Of a DNA stretch of 32,687 bases, positions 7,995-12,871 are shown piece by piece. Source of the DNA: Clostridia bacterium (lineage in GTDB: Bacteria; Bacillota; Clostridia; Oscillospirales; Acutalibacteraceae). Every line of letters starts with the position of its first letter. The first letter of the stretch is position 1. The stretch spans positions 1 through 32,687 of the forward strand of contig JAFVSK010000007.1 of NCBI GenBank assembly GCA_017503785.1, written 5' to 3'. The position numbers and the translations under genes were made by a program. The notes below the pieces were generated by a model. It had not been told where the DNA came from. It was given only the letters and a program-made list of their open reading frames with translations, and did not search any database.

Positions 7995-8011
7995 AACAGT
8001 TCCTCCAAAAC

Positions 8012-8049
8012 AAAAAAATACTCTTTTGACCACCTAGGCCAAAAGAGTA
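8012..8049 (-). terminator. Riboswitch-controlled terminator of the B12 operon
   Basis: On the minus strand the stem TACTCTTTTG / CAAAAGAGTA (8019-8028 with 8040-8049) is followed by seven T. It lies between the cobalamin aptamer and the first gene, so it is the likely expression platform: cobalamin bound, transcription stops. Confidence 0.88.
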
Positions 8050-8150
8050 CAACAGATCCATTCACACCGCGTACAAGACAAGTGCCCCCGAAAGCGCGGC
8101 AAAACAAATCGGTTGCACTCTTCACACCAAAGCTGTGGTAAACCTAAATA

Positions 8151-8330
8151 CACACGGCAGGTATCCTGACTTATGAGGAAGCGGTTTCCCGCGCGAGAAC
8201 ATCCCTTCTCGGAACGGTGTGTTCCAATGGGTTCCATGCTCTCTCTGCTCAACTACAGTAATGGCGGTTGTTCCGGATTTCGACCGGATTCCCTGTTGGG
8301 CTACTCGGCAACGCCTTTCGCACCGTGCTT
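8151..8330 (-). promoter_or_regulatory. Cobalamin (AdoCbl-type) riboswitch aptamer
   Basis: On the minus strand I see the conserved pieces in order: CACGGTGCGAAAGG, then AACAGGGAATCCGGT and AATCCGGAAC, the B12-box-like CCGCCATTACTGTAG, and the closing AAGTCAGGATACCTGCCGTG. The P1 helix can form between CACGG (8323-8327) and CCGTG (8153-8157). About 100 nt of linker separate it from the terminator at 8012-8049. This sets the whole downstream operon as a corrinoid-repressed uptake system. Confidence 0.93.
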
Positions 8331-8349
8331 TGTCTATTCGGTTTTCTTC

Positions 8350-8378
8350 AGTATACTGCCTTTTTCTATAAAATGCAA
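8350..8378 (-). promoter_or_regulatory. Promoter of the cobalamin riboswitch operon
   Basis: Minus strand TTGCAT (8373-8378), 17-nt spacer, TATACT (8350-8355). Transcription would start near 8343, about 15 nt before the aptamer. Confidence 0.75.
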
Positions 8379-8393
8379 GAGAAATTTTGAAAA

Positions 8394-8451
8394 AACAGAA
8401 CCGTCCCCTGTGTTCCCGTACCCTGTGTCCCCGCTAACCGTCCCCTGTCCC
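8394..8451 (-). repeat. Three partial copies of the ACAGGGGACGGTTCTGTTGTC repeat
   Basis: On the minus strand, units read GGGACAGGGGACGGTTAG (8436-8451), GGGGACACAGGGT (8420-8432) and CACAGGGGACGGTTCTGTT (8394-8412). They follow directly on the stop of the 124-residue gene. The same core recurs at 8897, 9531, 9561, 10341 and 11561. Short dispersed repeats of this look are common in clostridial genomes; a link with REP-type transposases is possible, but no transposase is present here. Confidence 0.7.
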
Positions 8452-8452
8452 G

Positions 8453-8827
8453 TCATCCTAAGTCGTCATCATCAAAGCAAATCGGTGAATCTCCCACCTG
8501 CTTTCCTGCTATGAAAAGATCAAGCAAATCAAAAAAAGCGTAAAATGCTCTTCTATCTGTGGTGGAAAAAAGGCGAATCACTCTTACCCAAGGATCGTCG
8601 GTTTTAAATTGATACTGCACATCAAAATAATCACAGACAAACTTAGAAAAATCGGAAAAAAAGTGCCTTTCTTCCGGCGAAGCCATTACTTGGTAAACCA
8701 TTCTGCAAGCAGAGTATCCATTAAGAAAAGCGTGTAACAATTCTAATGAGGGTTGTCCCAAATACAATCCCGGCCTCTCTTTTATATCTTTGAGAAGAAT
8801 TAAGAATTTGTTATCTATTGTATTCAT
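8453..8827 (-). CDS. Putative immunity-type protein, copy 1 of a tandem pair
   Basis: 124 residues starting MNTIDNKFLILLKDI; ATG 8827 has GAGG at good spacing. The N-terminal half holds KERPGLYLGQPSLELLHAFL, a pattern (RPG-Y-LG..SL..L..F..GY) seen in families of small cytosolic proteins of unknown structure. No signal peptide or TM helix is present, and the C-terminus is acidic (CFDDDDLG). It is about 90 percent identical to the product of 8920-9291. The second copy lies directly after a toxin C-terminal stub, and traces of the same stub precede this copy. That arrangement suggests an immunity protein for that toxin; the sequence gives no biochemical proof. Confidence 0.7.
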   Translation of the reverse strand: MNTIDNKFLILLKDIKERPGLYLGQPSLELLHAFLNGYSACRMVYQVMASPEERHFFSDFSKFVCDYFDVQYQFKTDDPWVRVIRLFSTTDRRAFYAFFDLLDLFIAGKQVGDSPICFDDDDLG

Positions 8828-8853
8828 AGCTAACCTCATTTTTCTTTGCTCAT

Positions 8854-8886
8854 AAAAAACAAATTATACACAAAAGGTGTGCCATC
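8854..8886 (-). pseudogene. Toxin C-terminal scrap preceding immunity copy 1
   Basis: Eleven codons, DGTPFVYNLFF, match the end of the toxin stub upstream of copy 2 (DDIPFMYNSFF). Here the frame then continues past the place where copy 2 has its stop. The scrap shows that the duplicated unit included the toxin 3' end as well as the immunity gene. Confidence 0.55.
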
Positions 8887-8896
8887 GGTTTTTCAA

Positions 8897-8914
8897 CGCA
8901 AGAGAACCGTTCCC
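8897..8914 (-). repeat. Diverged copy of the GGGGACGGTTCTGTTGTC repeat
   Basis: Minus strand GGGAACGGTTCTCTTGCG, between immunity copy 2 and the toxin scrap of copy 1. It differs from the core at a few bases. Confidence 0.5.
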
Positions 8915-8919
8915 TTCTT

Positions 8920-9291
8920 TCATAAATTGTCATCATCAAAGCAAATCGGCGAATCGCCAATCTGCTTTCCGGCTATAAAAAGATCAAACAAATCAAAAAA
9001 AGCGTAAAATGCTGTTCTATCTGTGGTGGAAAAAAAGCGAATTACTTTTACCCAAGGATCATCGGTTTTAAATTGATACTGCACATCAAAATAATCACAG
9101 ACGAATTTAGAAAAATCGGAAAAAAAGTATCTCTCTTCTGGCGAGGCCATTACTTGGCAAGCTTTTCTGCAAGCAGAGTATCCGTTGAGAAAAGCATGCA
9201 ACAATTCTAATGAGGGTTGTCCCAAATACAACCCCGGCCTCTCTTTTATATCTTTAAGAAAGATCAAAAATTTGTTATCAGTTGTATCCAT
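8920..9291 (-). CDS. Putative immunity-type protein, copy 2 of a tandem pair
   Basis: 123 residues starting MDTTDNKFLIFLKDI behind AGAGGATAACT. It shares the KERPGLYLGQPSLELLHAFL block and nearly every other residue with copy 1; differences are scattered conservative changes (for example MVYQ versus KACQ, and VRVIRL versus VKVIRF). It is cytosolic with no membrane segment. The gene starts 17 nt after the stop of a toxin C-terminal stub on the same strand, which is the usual toxin-immunity order. Duplicated immunity genes are common in polymorphic toxin loci. The immunity role is inferred from position. Confidence 0.72.
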   Translation of the reverse strand: MDTTDNKFLIFLKDIKERPGLYLGQPSLELLHAFLNGYSACRKACQVMASPEERYFFSDFSKFVCDYFDVQYQFKTDDPWVKVIRFFSTTDRTAFYAFFDLFDLFIAGKQIGDSPICFDDDNL

Positions 9292-9308
9292 AGTTATCCT
9301 CTTTTTCT

Positions 9309-9491
9309 TTACTCATAAAAAAACGAATTATACATAAAAGGTATGTCGTCAATAGTAACTATTTTATTCCCTAATCCCTGGAAATCGTTAATCCAATCAA
9401 GTAACGGAAGACCATTTGGGTGAATATTGCAACGTACAATCCCGTCCACCATAACTCCAACGTGATACCCGTTTTCACTAATCGGGTCCCT
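9309..9491 (-). pseudogene. Truncated polymorphic toxin C-terminus (papain-like fold suspected)
   Basis: A 60-codon open stretch without a start codon ends at TAA 9309-9311. It reads SENGYHVGVMVDGIVRCN then IHPNGLPLLDWINDF and ends SFFYE. A conserved GYHxGV, a following DG turn, NxHPNG and a WINDF are typical of the C-terminal half of papain-like polymorphic toxin tips, where the His would be catalytic; this family call comes from memory of the pattern. The part carrying the Cys is missing: upstream, the sequence changes abruptly into two small hairpins and a GGGGACGGTT repeat. It sits directly before the putative immunity gene. It is almost surely non-functional. Confidence 0.6.
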
Positions 9492-9526
9492 TTACACAAG
9501 GGAGCCTTGGCTCAGCTGGTTTTTGT

Positions 9527-9991
9527 TTAGGAGACAACAGAACCGTCCCCTGTCTTCCGAACCGTCCCCTTGTTTCCCTCCACTATTCTTTTAAAAAGCA
9601 GTTCCTCGCCGACTTGTTGCTTTGTATCCAAATCGTACTTTTTTATTCTTAACATCTCGTCGGCGGTCAGTGTAAAACTCAATGCCCACGGTTTGCAAAA
9701 ATATTGCGGTTCCGACCCATCGGTTGACGGAATAAAACTTTCAACCTCCATCCACACAACACCATCAAGTTTAAACATAGGAAGGCCACCCATCATATCC
9801 CATCCAATTGTCCCTGTTTCATCAAAGGCCACTTTGTATTGATATCCTTCATTATTTTCTTCTAATTGTTGTTCCCATTTTGTATTCGCAAGATATGACG
9901 ATGTTACCGATTCATCTTGAGGTGTTTTGTTGCACCCAAAAGTTGTAATTAACAAACAAAGAAATAAGATTGATAAAACTGTTCTTTTCAT
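9527..9991 (-). CDS. Small lipoprotein of unknown function
   Basis: 154 residues with a lipoprotein signal peptide: MKRT, a hydrophobic run and lipobox TFGC (Cys near 20), followed by NKTPQDES. The mature part is soluble with about 130 residues (SSYLANTKWEQQLEEN, GTIGWDMMGGLPMF, TLTADEMLRIKKYDL), resembling the lipocalin-like small lipoproteins of clostridia. The start has GGAGG at proper spacing. The C-terminal tail GTVRKTGDGSVVS and the stop are encoded by two tandem copies of the GGGGACGGTTCTGTTGTC repeat, so the natural end of the protein has probably been replaced. It could be an exported immunity protein; nothing in the sequence decides this. Confidence 0.75.
   Translation of the reverse strand: MKRTVLSILFLCLLITTFGCNKTPQDESVTSSYLANTKWEQQLEENNEGYQYKVAFDETGTIGWDMMGGLPMFKLDGVVWMEVESFIPSTDGSEPQYFCKPWALSFTLTADEMLRIKKYDLDTKQQVGEELLFKRIVEGNKGTVRKTGDGSVVS
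9531..9579 (-). repeat. Two tandem copies of the GGGGACGGTTC repeat at a gene end
   Basis: Minus strand AACAAGGGGACGGTTCGGAA followed by GACAGGGGACGGTTCTGTTG. The units supply the last codons and the stop of the lipoprotein gene. Confidence 0.7.
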
Positions 9992-10003
9992 AGAGAACCT
10001 CCA

Positions 10004-10211
10004 TTAGCGTAATATAATATAACTCGTAAACTGATCCGGAAAGTCAGGAATCTCCTCTCCTGACACAATGGAATTAAAAGTCCAATTATGATTCAAATAG
10101 GAACCAGATGGCCCATCGACGCGGCTCGCTACCAAATACCTGCCCATATCAGTATCGCACATATATAGAGCAATTGTAACTTGATAAAGACCACTGATTA
10201 CGTTAATATCA
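10004..10211 (-). pseudogene. Decayed coding fragment downstream of an RHS scrap
   Basis: The frame reads CNDINVISGLYQVTIALYM, later MGRYLVASRVDGPSGSYLN, and ends SYIILR. Codon use and composition look like real protein, but there is no start: the RHS fragment upstream is in another frame and ends in TAA TGA at the junction. A long open frame beginning at 10297 runs through the RHS part in the wrong frame, so it should not be annotated as a gene. It is likely the 3' remnant of a former RHS tip or its neighbour. Family not recognised. Confidence 0.5.
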
Positions 10212-10337
10212 TTACAAGCGGCCGCCGACGTAATAATACGTGGTGGTAACACCGTTGGCCGTTTTGCTTGTGCGTGTACCGTCCGAGTCGTAGCCAAACG
10301 ATACCGTTGTACCGCCCTCTGCAGACTGTTTTTTCAT
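10212..10337 (-). pseudogene. RHS-repeat core scrap 1
   Basis: The 41-codon frame from ATG 10337 encodes KKQSAEGGTTVSFGYDSDG, then TRTSKTANGVTTTYYYVGG, RL and TAA. This is a canonical RHS/YD repeat (FGYDxDGxRTSKTxNGVTTTYYY), the part of RHS polymorphic toxins just before the variable tip. Only one repeat survives, so it is a displaced fragment. A GGGGACGGTTCTGTTGTC repeat abuts it directly upstream. Confidence 0.8.
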
Positions 10338-11318
10338 TTAGGAGACAACAGAACCGTCCCCTGTGTCCATGTAGTATCGTCTTAAGGCCACAATTCTACC
10401 CGTGGGTTCCTCTTCAGTTTTTTTAAACGATAGTATTTTATAGTTATCCCGACTCAATTCAACTACAAAAGTACCGCATATTACCGTGGCTTCCGGGGCA
10501 GCATCGGGGTGAAAATATCTCGCTTTAAATTCGAACACATTGTCCCTCAACTCAATGTTATCATAATCGATATCAATCTCTACTCCTGCCCAATCATATT
10601 GCGGTTTTTCGTATTCATAACATAAGGTTTCGCTGTTGTAGAATTCATCAACCCACATATCGATTTGTTGAGGTGATGCCGTTGTTGGAAATTTATGCTC
10701 CAGATATTCATCAACTATCCTATGAGGAATAGCAAATTTTCCGGTATCGCTATCATAGTAAGGATAAACTATGTCTGACAACCTTTTTTGATCAAAAGTC
10801 ATTATTCCCTCATAGAAAAAATATTGAAAAACTTTCTCGTATGGAACGGTTTCTCCATCTTCAAATTCAGTGTTCCAACAAGCGGAAAAATAATTTTCCA
10901 CAATGCTATGCTTCATAATATACGAAAGATAGTAATGCTCCTTAGGTTCGATTCCTTGGCTCTTTAGGTGAATTTTTATTCCACTGTCATTGTCTTTTAG
11001 AATAAGAGTATCACCTTTAACGGTATATGGCCCTCGGTAAAAAACCTTATCATCCGAGCCATAATAATGATCCGCTCGAAATTCAATAACCAAAAACATT
11101 CCGTGGCTAATTCTTAGTTCGACTTTTTGAACAGTTCCATCTTCAAGAAGAAGTTCGCCCACATAATACTCACCCATATCAAAATATAGTTGCGGTGATT
11201 CACTGACAACACGCATATTTAAAAACTGGTCAATCGGAGCAGAATAGGAACAACTCGATAACGTGAAAATAATTAGTAAAACCAAAACAATTGATACATA
11301 TTTTTTCAATCGAGCCAT
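10338..11318 (-). CDS. Lipoprotein of unknown function, 326 residues
   Basis: The signal peptide MARLKKYVSIVLVLLIIF ends in lipobox LSSC (Cys near 23), so the protein should be lipid-anchored outside the cell. The mature part begins with a beta-rich domain (FDMGEYYVGELLLEDGTVQ, YTVKGDTLILKDNDSG) resembling clostridial lipocalin-like lipoproteins. A mixed region follows with many Tyr and acidic residues. The start has AGGAGG seven nt ahead. The tail MDTGDGSVVS and the stop come from a copy of the GGGGACGGTTCTGTTGTC repeat, so the original C-terminus may be lost. An RHS scrap lies directly upstream, its stop 11 nt before this ATG. No function can be named. Confidence 0.75.
   Translation of the reverse strand: MARLKKYVSIVLVLLIIFTLSSCSYSAPIDQFLNMRVVSESPQLYFDMGEYYVGELLLEDGTVQKVELRISHGMFLVIEFRADHYYGSDDKVFYRGPYTVKGDTLILKDNDSGIKIHLKSQGIEPKEHYYLSYIMKHSIVENYFSACWNTEFEDGETVPYEKVFQYFFYEGIMTFDQKRLSDIVYPYYDSDTGKFAIPHRIVDEYLEHKFPTTASPQQIDMWVDEFYNSETLCYEYEKPQYDWAGVEIDIDYDNIELRDNVFEFKARYFHPDAAPEATVICGTFVVELSRDNYKILSFKKTEEEPTGRIVALRRYYMDTGDGSVVS
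10341..10368 (-). repeat. Copy of the GGGGACGGTTCTGTTGTC repeat joining lipoprotein end to RHS scrap 1
   Basis: Minus strand GGACACAGGGGACGGTTCTG then TTGTCTCC, followed at once by TAA ATG, the stop of the lipoprotein and the first codon of the RHS scrap. Confidence 0.75.
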
Positions 11319-11329
11319 AATTGCACCTC

Positions 11330-11422
11330 CTAATCAATACACCAAATCATTATGGTGGTGACACCGTTGGCCGTTTTGCTTGTGCGTGTACCGTCCGAGG
11401 CATAGCCAAACGATACCACTGT
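11330..11422 (-). pseudogene. RHS-repeat core scrap 2
   Basis: The frame reads TVVSFGYASDGTRTSKTANG, then VTTIMIWCID and TAG. It is nearly the same RHS repeat as scrap 1 (Asp to Ala in the YD position) and ends just ahead of the lipoprotein start. Upstream, the sequence shared with scrap 1 (SAEGGTT) is separated from it by about 110 nt that include a long palindrome. Confidence 0.75.
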
Positions 11423-11426
11423 GGTG

Positions 11427-11466
11427 TATTATATAGATTGTTAAAAATTTAACAATCTATATAATA
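11427..11466. repeat. 40-nt near-perfect AT-rich palindrome
   Basis: Arms TATTATATAGATTGTTAAA and TTTAACAATCTATATAATA (19 bp) surround AA. It has no T-run after it and no gene end beside it, so it is not an obvious terminator. It lies within the stretch that splits RHS scrap 2. Confidence 0.8.
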
Positions 11467-11501
11467 ACCTCTGTTGAATATAGGGTGGGTTTAGCTTTTT
11501 G

Positions 11502-11580
11502 CGAGGGTTGCAGGGGGCGGCGGTTGTACCGCCCTCTGCAGAGCGTTTTTTCATTTAGGGGACAACAGAACCGTCCCCTT
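11502..11580 (-). repeat. Repeat block shared with 10307-10368: GC-rich hairpin plus GGGGACGGTT unit
   Basis: GCAGGGGGCGG / CCGCCCTCTGC can form a hairpin with one mismatch. It is followed on the plus strand by GCGTTTTTTCATTTAGGGG and by the repeat core GACAACAGAACCGTCCCC. The part from GTACCGCCCTCTGCAGA to the core is almost the same as at 10307-10358, showing duplication of the junction. Confidence 0.7.
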
Positions 11581-11587
11581 GCCTCTG

Positions 11588-12112
11588 CTACCCTATAGTT
11601 CTTAAGTCATCCGTTTTTTCTAAAATATTAATTTTCCCTTCAGATACTAGAAAATCTGCCCAATCCTCCTCGGTAGGCTCGTATCTTGTGAATACAGCAC
11701 AAAACTCGATTTCCGAAGTTCGTTGGTTGGTTTTTTTAATGGTCAAGGTGTCTTTTTCGATGGAAAAGTCTGTGTCATAACCGATAGCGTAAACATATTC
11801 TCCAGTTACAAGTCGTCCTGCGCAATGCCGCCATTTGTTCCACTGTTTAACAAAAACCACTTGGCCAAACGGTGCGAAGGTCGTTACTATCGTGCCGGTA
11901 TTATCAACTTGTAAAATATATTTTGTTTCACTACCCGAATCATCTTCTGTATTAGTAATCCAAAACGAATTTTTTAATTCACTTTCAGGTATAGCGAAAC
12001 AAATGTCATTGTGAAATATTGCAAAGAAGAACAAACAACCAAGAGCGAAAAGCACGGTGCCGACGATAATATATTTTACGAGTGTCGGTATTTTTACATC
12101 TTCTAAATTCAT
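11588..12112 (-). CDS. Single-pass membrane protein of unknown function
   Basis: 174 residues: a short cytosolic N-terminus (MNLEDVKIPTLVK), one TM helix (YIIVGTVLFALGCLFFFAIF), then an exported domain of about 130 residues (SFWITNTEDDSGSETKYILQ, GTIVTTFAPFGQVVFVKQW, YDTDFSIEKDTLTIKK). The extracytoplasmic part resembles in layout the lipoprotein encoded at 9527-9991 (W-T/N start, a GTI segment, late TLTIKK), so both may be distant relatives. The start has GGAGG ahead. It ends close to a GGGGACGGTT repeat, like its neighbours. Membrane-anchored immunity proteins look like this, but no function is shown. Confidence 0.75.
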   Translation of the reverse strand: MNLEDVKIPTLVKYIIVGTVLFALGCLFFFAIFHNDICFAIPESELKNSFWITNTEDDSGSETKYILQVDNTGTIVTTFAPFGQVVFVKQWNKWRHCAGRLVTGEYVYAIGYDTDFSIEKDTLTIKKTNQRTSEIEFCAVFTRYEPTEEDWADFLVSEGKINILEKTDDLRTIG

Positions 12113-12321
12113 CGTTCCATCCTCCTCTTACATAGTTATGTAATAATCCTTTGAGTAATTTTGCTATAATAGCTATAAAGTGTGGTTCTGTTTTGAACCA
12201 ACAGGAGAAAGTCGCCTTGGCTCCCACTATCTATAGTCCAATAATACCAGATTTTGGGCTTTTTGTCAATAAAAGCCCTTGTTATAAACCGCGTGCCGAG
12301 GATCCCCCCCCATCTCTGGCC

Positions 12322-12360
12322 AAAACAAAAACACCACCCGCTGGGTGGTGTTTTTGTTTT
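12322..12360. terminator. Strong bidirectional hairpin terminator
   Basis: An 18-bp perfect stem, AAAACAAAAACACCACCC with its complement, has a GCT loop. A-rich and T-rich arms give both strands a U-run. It stands between the AT-rich accessory block and the tRNA pair; no gene end abuts it directly. Confidence 0.85.
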
Positions 12361-12424
12361 GTCTATGGGCTACGAAAAAGATATTTTTGCTGTTTTTGCA
12401 TATGAATTCGAACTCTCACAAAAA

Positions 12425-12549
12425 TGATATATTGCTACGCAATATGATATAATATCCGTTCCTTCATATGCCGCAGGCATATATCATCCACCGCAGGTGG
12501 ATATCATATCGAAGATATATCACCCGTTCCGGCAGGAACGGATATCATT
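12425..12549. repeat. Array of five small hairpins with about 20-nt period
   Basis: Consecutive stem-loops: ATATTGC-TAC-GCAATAT (12429), ATATGCC-GCA-GGCATAT (12466), ATCCACC-GCA-GGTGGAT (12486), ATATC-GAA-GATAT (12506) and CCGTTCC-GGCA-GGAACGG (12524). The last four start 18-20 nt apart. Most are followed by an ATCAT or ATCAC spacer (ATATATCAT, ATATCATAT, ATATATCAC, ATATCATTG). The stem sequences differ while the pairing is kept. There is no open frame. It follows the tRNA terminator on the minus strand. It is a structured noncoding element of unknown role. Confidence 0.8.
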
Positions 12550-12550
12550 G

Positions 12551-12582
12551 AAAAACCGACAAGTCGAAACTTGTCGGTTTTT
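12551..12582 (-). terminator. Terminator of the tRNA pair
   Basis: AAAAACCGACAAGT pairs with ACTTGTCGGTTTTT across a CGAA loop, directly after the CCA end of tRNA-Trp on the minus strand. Confidence 0.88.
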
Positions 12583-12583
12583 C

Positions 12584-12659
12584 TGGCAGGGGCAGAAGGA
12601 CTTGAACCCTCGGCACGCGGTTTTGGAGACCGCTGCTCTACCAACTGAGCTATACCCCT
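12584..12659 (-). tRNA. tRNA-Trp (CCA)
   Basis: 76 nt with an encoded CCA end. The acceptor AGGGGTA pairs with TGCCCCT. The D arm is AGCTCAGTTGGTAGAGC, the anticodon stem-loop is GCGGT-CTCCAAA-ACCGC with anticodon CCA, and the T arm is GAGGGTTCAAGTCCTTC. The discriminator base is G, so the 3' end is GCCA, complementary to the UGGC of the trpB T-box in this window. Confidence 0.96.
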
Positions 12660-12664
12660 ATGTT

Positions 12665-12741
12665 TGGTGGGCCTTCAGGGACTTGAACCCGGGACCGTCC
12701 CGTTATGAGCGGGATGCTCTAACCAACTGAGCTAAAGGCCC
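12665..12741 (-). tRNA. tRNA with CAT anticodon, probably tRNA-Ile2 (lysidine type)
   Basis: 77 nt with encoded CCA. The acceptor GGGCCTT pairs with AAGGCCC, the D arm is AGCTCAGTTGGTTAGAGC, and the anticodon stem-loop is TCCCG-CTCATAA-CGGGA. The 5' end GGGCCTTTAGCTCAGTTGG and the C4-G69 and C5-G68 pairs resemble the tRNA-Ile2 of Bacillus and known TilS identity elements more than elongator tRNA-Met. It is not an initiator (no C1-A72 mismatch and no three GC pairs at the anticodon stem). It lies 5 nt upstream of tRNA-Trp in one transcript. Confidence 0.8.
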
Positions 12742-12774
12742 GAATAGGTTGTCGCTGTTTAAAGCACGCATTTT

Positions 12775-12802
12775 ATTGTACCATAAATCTGCCGCTTGTC
12801 AA
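12775..12802 (-). promoter_or_regulatory. Promoter of the tRNA pair
   Basis: Minus strand TTGACA (12797-12802), 16-nt spacer, TACAAT (12775-12780). The transcript would start about 30 nt before tRNA-Ile2. Confidence 0.8.
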
Positions 12803-12836
12803 GTGTTTTTGCAAACATTTGTGAAAATCCGCACGA

Positions 12837-12865
12837 TTGACACCCGCGCCCCACCGTGCTACAAT
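12837..12865 (+). promoter_or_regulatory. Promoter that makes a leaderless SDR transcript
   Basis: TTGACA (12837-12842), 17-nt spacer, TACAAT (12860-12865). Only six bases separate the -10 from the ATG at 12872, so transcription should begin at or next to the start codon. Confidence 0.8.
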
Positions 12866-12871
12866 ATCGGT

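Noticed and set aside
10004-10297. Open frame of 97 codons on the minus strand
   Set aside because: Its first third reads the RHS core repeat in a wrong frame; the start has no ribosome binding site. It was split into an RHS scrap and a tip remnant instead.
8394-11580. Insertion sequence or intact transposon
   Set aside because: No transposase frame and no terminal inverted repeats with target duplication were found; only short dispersed repeats are present.
12425-12549. Possible CRISPR array
   Set aside because: The units are short palindromes with about 20-nt period and no constant repeat of 24 nt or more; the varied parts are self-complementary, unlike spacers.
12665-12741. Initiator tRNA-Met
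   Set aside because: The acceptor starts with a G-C pair and the anticodon stem lacks the three G-C initiator pairs; Ile2 is the better reading, with elongator Met as the alternative.
12749-12871. Upstream extension of the SDR gene
   Set aside because: The extra 41 codons contain the promoter and low-quality sequence; the SDR fold begins after ATG 12872.
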